Origin: Elmis aenea
Lineage: Eukaryota; Arthropoda; Insecta; Coleoptera; Elmidae
Assembly: GCA_947652605.1 (NCBI GenBank)
Contig: OX393576.1
Location: forward strand, 59,124,966 to 59,188,965
Direction: 5' to 3'
Length of the DNA: 64,000 nucleotides
Shown: positions 56,000-64,000 of the stretch, piece by piece
How the letters are laid out: each line of letters begins with the position of its first letter
How positions within the stretch are numbered: the stretch's first letter is position 1
Program-made: the position numbers and the translations under genes
Notes under the pieces: generated by a model
Database searches by the model: none
What the model was told of the DNA's origin: nothing
What the model saw: only the letters and a program-made list of their open reading frames with translations

Positions 56000-56797
56000 T
56001 TGTGGCATAATTTTTTTCTGTAGCACAAAAAAGCTTTTTTGTGCGATCGTACTAGAAACAGCTGTTTGACGGACGCGTTAGCAACCATAAAGTACTGCAT
56101 TACCGGCCCTATCCTTAGCAACGGCCGTAAAAGTTACTTTTCAGGCCGTTACCCTTAGCAACGGCCGAAAAAGTAACTTTTACGGCCGTTGCTAAGAAGA
56201 GGGCCGGTAATGCCGTCATCTGTCAGTGACAGAATGTCACGTAGTATCTAACCTATAATTTTGAAAAATACTAAAAATTTAAATTGTTTTTAATTCTATC
56301 GCACAAAAAATGTAATATGCACCTCGGCCAAAACGTACTTTTTGGCCTTGATACATAAATAACTATTTTGTGCAATCGTACTAGAAACAGCTGTTTGACG
56401 GACGCGTTAGCAGCCATAAAGTACTGCATTACCGGCGTTATCCTTAGCAACGGCCTAAAAAGTAACTTTTCAGGCCGTTACCCTTAGCAACGGCCTGAAA
56501 AGTAACTTTTTTGGCCGCTACAGCGTAAATTTGCATTAAAGCTAACAGCCTACGCCGTCATCTGTCAGTGTCACGTAGTTTCTAACCTATATTTTTGAAA
56601 AATACCAAAAATTTAAGTTGTTTTTAATTCTATCGCACAAAAAATGTAATATGCAACTCGGCCAAAACGTACTTTTTCGGCCTTACCTGTTTGCTGGCCT
56701 CGACTACGTCTCGGCCAGCAAACCAGACGCGGCAGAAAAAGTTACACTTTTTGGCCTTGATACATAAATAACTATTTTAATGCCGTCAAATTTAAAA
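56000..56797. repeat. Two-copy tandem array, period 329 bp, with CAACGGCC hairpins
   Basis: GTGCRATCGTACTAGAAACA starts each unit at 56041 and 56370. Units contain TTAGCAACGGCC and AAAAGTAACTTTT in both orientations. A perfect 22-bp palindrome, GCACAAAAAAG plus its complement, begins the array (56023-56044), and another hairpin GTTTGCTGGCC ... GGCCAGCAAAC lies at 56688-56722. GC content is clearly higher than the surroundings. Unclassified. Confidence 0.85.
56097..56214. repeat. Large near-perfect hairpin, about 45-bp arms
   Basis: The left arm begins CATTACCGGCCCTATCCTTA and continues GCAACGGCCGTAAAAGTTAC; the right arm is its reverse complement with about two mismatches. The 27-nt loop itself contains inverted GGCCGTTA and TAGCAACGGCC. 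Confidence 0.9.
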
Positions 56798-57820
56798 TGA
56801 AAATATCAAAAATAGTGTTAATAGTGTTTTTCGATATTTACGACAATAACGGAGATATGACACATTATAAATTTGACCATTTTTTTTTCCCAATAACTCA
56901 ATAAGCGGAAATGATAAAATATTGAAAACGGTTCTTAATTTGTCCCAAAAAACTGCATCTTTTTGGTAATTCAACCATTTCTCTATCTTGAATATTAAGC
57001 GAGATACCCATGCAATCCCATGGAATTTGGACTACCCTGTACATCAGTGGCGTGCAGTCCATGAATGCGTTGGATGCGGCGCATCCCTTAAAATTTTGAA
57101 ATATTTCATACATTAATTTAATATATAATTTGTTTTTCTAAAATTAATTTGTAGAGAGTAATTATTGAACTATTATGTCCATTAAAAGTTACATTTTAAA
57201 GTTAAGGGGAAAAAGATCTTATAATATATCCCATTTGTCTGACTGCCTCATTTAAGGCCGTGAATGCGGTGTAGCGCTCAGCATCTAGGGCTGGACTCAT
57301 AGCATAGAGATATAGAAGTTAACGCATGCGTATTAAGTATCAGTTGATGGAGCTATATACTAGCTGTAGATGCTGGTTTGAAAACAGCATCTACAGCTAA
57401 AAACGCATTCACCGATCACCGGTAATGCGGTAGTATTGTGTTCGCGCTTAGCGTTTATTGTTGGATACGATTTAATTAAACATGAATGCAACATGCAACT
57501 GCATAGTGGAGAGTTTGTTAAAACAGTCATAGCTCTTAAATTTTCAGTCTGTAAAAGAAAAGTCTTTTTATATTAATAAGTTGCAGAGCTCGAGTATATT
57601 AATTTTATTTTTTTATTTCTCAAATTATCAGTTACAATTTTCTTTAGCTTCGTTAAAAATACGAGAGTTTCTCTCGCGGGTATGTACATCACGAATTATA
57701 ACAGACTAGTAAGAAGTTGATTTTTTTTTTAAATTAAAACTTTTTTGGATTATTACAAGTTATTAGTAGTGCTAGTTAATAATAATACGTTGTCATGCTA
57801 TTTTACGGGATTTAAGCATG

Positions 57821-57840
57821 TATATATATATATATATATA
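57821..57840. repeat. TA microsatellite, ten units
   Basis: (TA)10 directly outside the left end of the unclassified element; a second run at 62264-62284 lies outside its right end, suggesting insertion into one TA tract. Confidence 0.95.
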
Positions 57841-58457
57841 CATCTCACTATCCATGTGGCGTCCAACATGTGTTGCAGTATTTTGGCGTCCACTAGATTG
57901 AGCTGGAATATATGAAATCTGTTTAATGTATATTCCGTTTTATCACCTTTACAAACAGATGGCGATGGTGCAATACAAAATTGTGATACAAATTTTCATA
58001 CACTTTGCGTGATATTTGAAGTCCGTATAATCAACGCAATAAATAACCTCTATATAAAATACCAATTATGAGGCGTCCGCAACGTATACACTTTAAAAAA
58101 TTACGTACCAAGTGACGTCCTGCGTTGTTCTGCTTTTCATTAGCTTTAGTACGGGTATAACACCGTACTAACTATTTCTAAATATTTAAATTAATGTAAA
58201 TTGGTCAAAATTTTCTTGTGTTATTTAACAATGTGTGTGCATCCAGCGTACTTGTATGTGTGTATGCGTTTTCCTCTGTATATTATAGTTAAGGTAATAG
58301 AGAACAACTGTTACTGCTTATTATTTATTGGCCACTATCAAATCTATAAATTGTTTAGCAAAAAAATTATGTCATATTTCCATTAAATCAATAAGTTTTG
58401 AACATATAAAGATACCACACAGTTAATTATTAATTTTATTTTATACTTCAGACATGA

Positions 58458-58601
58458 ATAATAACTTTAAAGTCAAATCAGACTAATTTATTTAGTTTTT
58501 TTAAAAAACAAGAAAGTGCTCAAAACAATGAAAAGCAATCTAAAACAACTTTGATTTCAAACCAGGAAGTTGAAGAGGACGAAGGTTCTTTTAGCGAATA
58601 G
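58458..58601 (+). pseudogene. Possible hAT transposase N-terminal fragment
   Basis: Forty-seven codons read SNQTNLFSFFKKQESAQNNE, KQSKTTLISNQEVEEDEGSF and a stop. 'LFSFFKK' followed by a polar, acidic stretch is common at the start of hAT transposases. A hAT-type terminus 200 bp downstream (58795-58870) supports a deleted hAT here. Start codon not evident. Confidence 0.3.
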
Positions 58602-58794
58602 TTGGTTTTTTATTTAGTTAAACAAAGTTTCTTTAAATTCTTAAAATTCCTTAAATTAAATTGTATTATATTATTGTTTAAAATGCGATGTTTATTACAA
58701 ATAAATAATTTTGTTTGGAACAAAATATTTGTGTAAATTTAAAAACTAATAATACAAAATTATATGTAATTATAAAATAATAAGACCGAAAATT

Positions 58795-58870
58795 CATTGG
58801 GGGCGAGGGGGGGGCGCCCGGCAACCTTTTGCGTCCGCCCGGCAAAAAATAAATTCTGGGGAGAACACTG
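58795..58870. mobile_element. hAT-like terminal segment
   Basis: GC-rich GGGGGCGAGGGGGGGGCGCC then GTCCGCCCGGC and the end AAATTCTGGGGAGAACACTG (inverted CAGTGTTCTCCCCAG). Partner end and target duplication not found. Confidence 0.5.
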
Positions 58871-59302
58871 ATTTGGGATATGTTTACAACTGTTTTTAAA
58901 AAAATTTATTACGAAAAAAAACTGAAGTAAAGACAGCTATTACAAGCGCTACGAATGTTCAAGACCGAAGGGGTTTTTTTTTTTTAAAAATTGAAGTAAA
59001 AAGGGTAATGTACAAATAAGATTTACGACATGTCGTTTTTTTAGTACTTATTCAAAAAGAATCATTGGAGATTTACTGCCTTAGTTCTGAATGAAACGAA
59101 TTGTATTTTATGTGTGGTTTAAAGCCCTATCATAAAAGTGTGCCTAACCTGCTACTGACTTAAATTTTGTAATTTAAGGGAATAACGCAATGAATATTAG
59201 TAAATAAGTTTATCATCAAAACTCACAAGTATTTATCCTGGCGGTAAAATTATTGTTTTTGTGAAATTTAAAATGCAAATGAACTCCTTATATAAAAATC
59301 AA

Positions 59303-60243
59303 TACCGGGTGATTCAGTTTGACTGTTAAAGGGGTGCTATAACTTTTTAATTATTGAAAATAGTTTCAACAAACCTTATATTTTTGGAAACGGCGACAAA
59401 TTTTCTATTAAGTGATGTGCATTTGTCATGTCTACGATGACGTATGTCAAATCCGCGATAGGCAACTAATTTTTTTCCTAAATTACATAGTATACATTTT
59501 ATTGTTGATTCGGATAGAAAATGTAATTCTGAATCCGACCATGTATTAAAAAAGTATGCATAAGTAAGAAAATTTTCGAGAAAAATCAGTTCAAAGTTTA
59601 TTCAAATTATAGCAAACAGTCTATTTAACATAACAAAAAACAATGATCAAATTTTGAAAATTACTCTATGACTACCAATGGAAATGTATTAAAAATTAGT
59701 TTTTAATAAAATAAAAAACAATTAATTAACGTTGACATAAAAAATTAGACTTTAATATGTTCAAAGTGACCGCCCCCCGCTTCCAAACGCAGTTGTCCTC
59801 TATTTGTAACTGCTTTAATACACGTTTATTATTTGCTTTTATTTTTACTAAAAATTTATTTTTAATATATTTCCATTGATTGTTATAGTATAATATTTAA
59901 GATCCGATAGTTTTTTTGTTATGTTAAATAGACTGTTTGCTACAATTTGAATAAACTTTAAACTGATTTCTCGAAAATTTTCTTATGTATGCATACTTTT
60001 TTAATACATGGTCGGATTCAGAATTACATTTTCTATCCGAATCAACAAAAACATGTATACTATGTAATTAAAAAAAAAACAGTTGCCTATCGCGAATTTG
60101 ACATACGTCATCGTAGAGATGACAAATGCACATCACTTGATAGAAAATTTGTCGCCGTTTCGAAAAATATAAGGTTTGTTGGGGGTAATTTTCAATAATT
60201 AAAAAGTTATAGGGGTGCTACAGTCAAACTAAATCACCCGGTA
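59303..60243. mobile_element. Foldback element with about 335-bp arms and transposase relic, TA duplication
   Basis: Ends CCGGGTGATTCAGTTTGACTG (59305) and CAGTCAAACTAAATCACCCGG (60241), TA outside. Arms 59305-59640 and 59908-60241 are near-perfect inverted copies (GACGTATGTCAAATYCGCGA, TCGGATAGAAAATGTAATTC). The 270-bp centre retains the end of a mariner-type transposase on the minus strand. Confidence 0.92.
59745..59822 (-). pseudogene. Tc1/mariner transposase C-terminal remnant
   Basis: Minus strand reads CIKAVTNRGQLRLEAGGGHF, EHIKV and a stop at 59745-59747. 'C......GGGHFEH.' followed closely by a stop is the usual C-terminus of insect Tc1/mariner-like transposases. All upstream coding sequence has been replaced by the inverted arm, showing that this foldback element derives from a transposase-coding ancestor. 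Confidence 0.7.
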
Positions 60244-62100
60244 TAGGGTATATAATTGTTTTAACAGTATTAGTTAATACTATACTTTAAGAAATAAAAC
60301 CTATTCATTTTTTCGAAGTTTTGTTTATCGATTTTTTTTGTGTGCTTCCTAAGTTCGGGCCAAATTCATGGAGATAAACATATTAGGTAATTTAGGTAAG
60401 AAATGTAGGTCAGAAAAAAAAGTTATAGGTATAGGAAACAGGATGAGGTAAAATATAAAATAACACGCCTTACAAGTACGGGCTAATATCACATAAAAAA
60501 AAAAATATGCATTACTTACCTAATTAAACATTACTTACCTTTTTTTTTAGTTTTTTACCATAAAGTCAATAAACTCCTTAAATAAACGGCAATAGGGTTG
60601 AAATTTTAAATCAGCTTTATTATTCAATAGTAGTTATATGTGATTAACAAATTAAAATAAGTGAACGAAACAGTTAACATATACCACACATTAGTACCGT
60701 AACTTAACAAAATATATGGATGTATTTATTTAGTTAAAAAAATATCTTAAAATAATTTTTAATTAAAAGGCAATATCTTTATACATAGACAATGTATGAA
60801 ATATTTTTGGTACCTTTTAACTCAAAATTTGTGGAGTGAATAATGACATATTTAAAGTAGCACCACTTTGCTTGAATTATAGCATTACACATACTTTAAA
60901 TGTATTTTTATTTGGAAGTAATTTTGTTGCGCTTTACACAGTAATTTTGCGTTAAAAACCTTCTACCATTTTTTGACAAATTAGTTTGTCACAACAATAA
61001 AATAAATCATAGTGTCGAATTTATATGACACCCCCATAAAATGTAACAATGAACAAGTGCAACACTAAAAATAACAATGCTTCAAACTCACCAAAAAGTC
61101 GACTCGGTTCTTTTCCAAGCAATATAAACTTATTTATGTATTTGAAAACTAATGGAACAATAAATAATGACAAATACTTTTTTGTGTCCTTTATTTAAAA
61201 CATATTTTCGTAATATTTTCAAAGCCTTCAAGTTTATTAAATATTGTGTTGATGCCCGTAAATTATCATAAAAACGGCGATATTAATTTTACACAAAAAT
61301 AATCAGTTTTAAGTCACGCACGGACTTTAATCACAAATAAAAAATTTTGAAAAACGGCTTCACTCTACATTATAATTTGTTTGTACATTTTCAAACCTTT
61401 CCTGTTTGGAATTTACTTAAGCTGTATCAACCATCGTTAGATACATTTGTATTCTACTTTTTTTATATCGTTAGTTAGTACCTATAAATTCATATACATA
61501 TAGTTAGTTATTATTCTTATAATTATTATTTTCATTAAAAAAATGGGAATAAGGTTTAAATGAATATTGTCAAAAAATGTGTAGTAAAAGCTAATTTAAA
61601 CCTTTTCCAACAAAATTACATTATAAACCGCAACAAAATTACTTTTAAATACCTATCAATAAAATTCTGTATTTTTGAAATTTTCGGATGCAGAATAGAA
61701 AACTGCATTTCAAAACATTTCTATATGTAAGGTTGGTTGTTTTAAATAATATTAATATAATAACTAAAATAACGTTCACAAAATCATGATAGTACATGAC
61801 ACTACTGTCAGTTTGTTATCAAACTTTATTGTTGTTAATCATTAAAAACGTTAATAATGGCAGTAAAAGTTACAGAATCAACAACATTTCAAATTGCTCT
61901 AATTTTGTATTTTTTAATGGTTGCCGCACAGCATATTTAATTTACAATTCACACAAACATATATTGCCGATATCCTGGATGCCACTTCCACTGTGAATCG
62001 AAAAAATATATATACCCTTTCGATATACACGCGACGCGAGCGCACGATCCAAGAACGGCCAACGGTCCAACTATAATATTCAAATTGTACAAAATCTCGG
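60244..62100. other. No gene recognised
   Basis: AT-rich interior of the unclassified element; the frame at 61796-61996 lacks any motif. Confidence 0.5.
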
Positions 62101-62386
62101 ATTTTTGGCGTCCCTCTAAAATTAATTCCAGTCACAGTACCGGTGCTTTAAAGTCCGTTTCAATAGAGAAACTATGTGGCGTCCGTATACGGAGTCCACT
62201 TAGTAACGGGACGCCACATGTAATGTGCGAGGGATGTTGATGGACGCCACTTAGTTCAGAGATCATATATATATATATATATATGTGGGTGATGAAGATT
62301 TAAATAGATTTTTAAGGATTTTAAAAAAAATATATATTCGACAGCATCCCTTACATTAAAACCCACCGCACGCCACTGCTGTACAT

Positions 62387-62802
62387 TATCCCCTTTAGTT
62401 AGAAAGCTCTTTTGTTTTTACGGTAATTGATATGTTGTTGATTAGTCAACCCCATGGACGTTTATGTGGCTTGCATAAGCTAGCCCACACCTCTATAGGC
62501 TTCGACATCATTTTCAAACTTTGATAAACTGATTAATTAAATGGCTTTAAAGTTGTGACATTAACTAACAAGGCAACTTTGTTAGTGGAAACTTAATAAT
62601 TTACAACGAAACTGTGAGTATGTCCTGCACTTTTAGAATTTTAAAGTAGATAAAAATGAACACTTACAAGTTGCTCAGATACTTTGATTTTTAATTATTT
62701 TTTTGTTTTTAGAAGGTAGACAAAAGTTGCACCTTTTCATTGTCAATCGATAATTTTTGCCTTTGTTTTCCTTATGGCACCTTTTGTAGCATTATCACAC
62801 CG
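62387..62802. other. No gene recognised
   Basis: AT-rich spacer. Confidence 0.5.
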
Positions 62803-62857
62803 ACATGTTCTACGCCTTTTTGGATTTTTCAGAACAAATAAAGACTGCTACTATAAA
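62803..62857 (+). mobile_element. Extremely 5'-truncated LINE (55-bp tail)
   Basis: CGACATGTTCTACGCCTTTTTGG-type sequence then TTCAGAACAAATAAAGACTG and CTACTAT match the last 55 bp of the LINE ending at 47668, with two to three differences. Confidence 0.8.
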
Positions 62858-64000
62858 CTGGCCCTTTTAAAGTGATTTAGTAAAAGATGCGTCAGTATTT
62901 GTCCAATGTTATTCCTTTAAAAAGTAAATGAAATAACACTAAAGTGAAATAAAAGTAATTGATGTCATAAAACGTAGTAATTTTGCTCACACAAAACTGA
63001 AGTGTTATATTTAGTAGCTAAGGCATCTTTATTATTAAAAACTAGCCACCCTTCATACTCTAATTTTTCTACCTTAGATCGCTTTAAAGCATTGCTCAAA
63101 ATTGTCACGAGCTAAATTATTTAGATGAGCATTCGGTCTTAGATAATGCGTTCCAGTGTAAAAGGAGCCTAAAAGTCTAGAGAAGCATTAAAATCTCTCA
63201 GCGTTTTCTCTCAGGTATCTATTGTTAGTATTATAACCGTTAACTTGATGATGTCCCATTCATTACTCAAAGCTTGACAATATATCGTCAGATGTGCATC
63301 AAGAATAATTCTTATACAGTACCGCGTACAAGAATGACTATATGTAAATATTTTATTGCATAATCTGTTGACCAATAACCTTAAACTTTATTGATGTCAT
63401 ATTAAATAACGCAATAAATTATTATATTATTCTTGTTCAGGGTTCATTTACCCCTACCAAAACGTGATGACTGAGCTCTGCGAGGGAGCGGCTTGCAATA
63501 CAAAATAAAAGTAGCCTTTTTTAAATCATATTTAATGGCCATAAGCCAAAGTTGCAATTTATAGTTGGATTAGCCAAGAATATTTATTACGTTTGAGTTT
63601 AGCAAGTGAATAATATTGCTCGGGAATTTTATTCAGTTCGTTGTTATTCAAATTAATAATATTACTCACAAGAGATGGAGCCGGTTAATTATAATTTGTG
63701 ATTAATAAAATTTACAATAAATTCGGTTTAGTTAAGGATGTAGAATTTGCTGTTTGGCTGAGCCTGACGTTTTAACTGTTATTTATGTATTTTTATTATA
63801 TTAATTTTCGACAAATACAATATCAAAACGTCCATTTAATAAAAGTAACATAAAGCTGAATACTAACTAGTTTAACCTAAAGCCAAATTGATTAGAAGCA
63901 AAATTGGGCATATTGCTCTTCTACCAAAAATTTTAACTAAATTTTGCGTATTTAGCTAAGTTTATTGACAGAATTTTTCTTGTTAGCAAACAAGTAGAGG
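62858..64000. other. No gene recognised
   Basis: AT-rich; nothing identified. Confidence 0.5.

Larger units (their letters stand above)
55780..57041. mobile_element. Mariner-like element right half (relative of 18347-21430), with tandem insert
   Basis: Segments 55880-55997 and 56798-57039 match the two arms of the element at 18347 (GGCCAACTATGGTTTC; GATATTTACGACAATAACGG; TTAAGCGAGATACCCATGCA) and finish GGACTACCCTG at TA 57040. The middle is replaced by a 330-bp tandem array. If continuous with the DD41D pseudogene to the left, this is the 3' part of a once longer, coding element. Confidence 0.7.
57846..62255. mobile_element. Unclassified 4.4-kb element with GTGGCGTCC subterminal repeats (CACTA-like?)
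   Basis: Left end CACTATCCATGTGGCGTCC; right end read inward AACTAAGTGGCGTCC. GTGGCGTCC or close variants recur near the left end (57856, 57885, 58072, 58112) and near the right (62106, 62176, 62209, 62242), in both orientations on the right. CACTA-type start and many subterminal repeats are features of EnSpm/CACTA-like elements, but the right end reads AGTT rather than AGTG and no transposase was found. It lies between two TA microsatellites. Confidence 0.6.
57037..62386. mobile_element. hAT element interval, 5.3 kb, with perfect 8-bp target duplication
   Basis: Ends CAGTGGCGTGCAGTCC (57045) and GCACGCCACTG (to 62378) are flanked by CTGTACAT at 57037-57044 and 62379-62386. GCATCCCTTA recurs just inside both ends. 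The target lies across the very end of a mariner-like element (ACCCTGTA). Most of the length is a later insertion (57846-62255); the hAT itself would be about 0.9 kb and carries no transposase in its outer parts. Confidence 0.92.

Noticed and set aside
1..64000. tRNA, rRNA and CRISPR arrays
   Set aside because: No tRNA B-box with matching cloverleaf, no rRNA core, and no regularly spaced identical repeats with unique spacers were seen; tandem repeats here are satellites or transposon arms.

Overview
The window looks like AT-rich insect (probably beetle) genomic DNA made almost entirely of layered transposable elements; the call rests on the element types (piggyBac, PIF/Harbinger, hAT, Tc1/mariner-type miniatures, Jockey-like and other non-LTR retrotransposons, solo LTRs), their codon and base use, and a short CCTAA (TTAGG-type) run. 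No bacterial operons, rRNA or tRNA were found. No complete host gene is visible. The only host-like coding signals are two small spliced-looking segments on the minus strand (48255-48378 and 48769-48826) that join in phase and encode a putative membrane protein start, plus a weak 69-codon frame at 44366-44575.

Layout. 1-5250: a degenerate tandem repeat, an unrecognised 63-codon frame, and a non-LTR retrotransposon split by a hAT element with a perfect 8-bp target duplication. 5250-18350: mariner-like miniature elements (one holding a solo LTR, one holding a second miniature), a Jockey-like retrotransposon, a hAT remnant, a Harbinger-like miniature and another LINE tail. 18347-21430: a nearly complete piggyBac element inside a miniature; its 599-residue two-exon transposase is broken only by two one-base losses in A-runs. 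21730-25780: a recent 431-bp tandem duplication, a small hAT, another long-armed miniature, and a degenerate hammerhead-ribozyme-like motif. 25789-29690: a foldback miniature holding a PIF/Harbinger element, then a foldback element with minisatellite arms. 30798-38000: hAT miniature, second solo LTR, more foldback miniatures, and a Harbinger deletion derivative. 39009-43820: a Harbinger element (Myb/SANT-like and transposase remnants) split by a miniature, a second Jockey copy, hAT miniatures. 44825-50716: foldback elements, a LINE split by a hAT, the candidate host exons, and a three-deep hAT-in-miniature-in-hairpin nest. 52416-62386: LINE fragment, a DD41D mariner transposase pseudogene next to a miniature's right half, a 330-bp tandem array with a large hairpin, and a 5.3-kb hAT interval with perfect target duplication holding an unclassified element with GTGGCGTCC subterminal repeats, which itself holds a foldback element with a transposase C-terminus remnant. 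The rest to 64000 is unassigned AT-rich sequence plus a 55-bp LINE tail.

How the parts relate: many miniature families (about 20 termini) end in ACAGGGTG/CACCCTGT at a TA dinucleotide and several share a second motif, GCGAGATNCCC, about 20-35 bp inside. The DD41D transposase remnant joined to one such end is the best visible clue to what mobilised at least part of this set. Nesting gives a relative insertion order at nine or more places.
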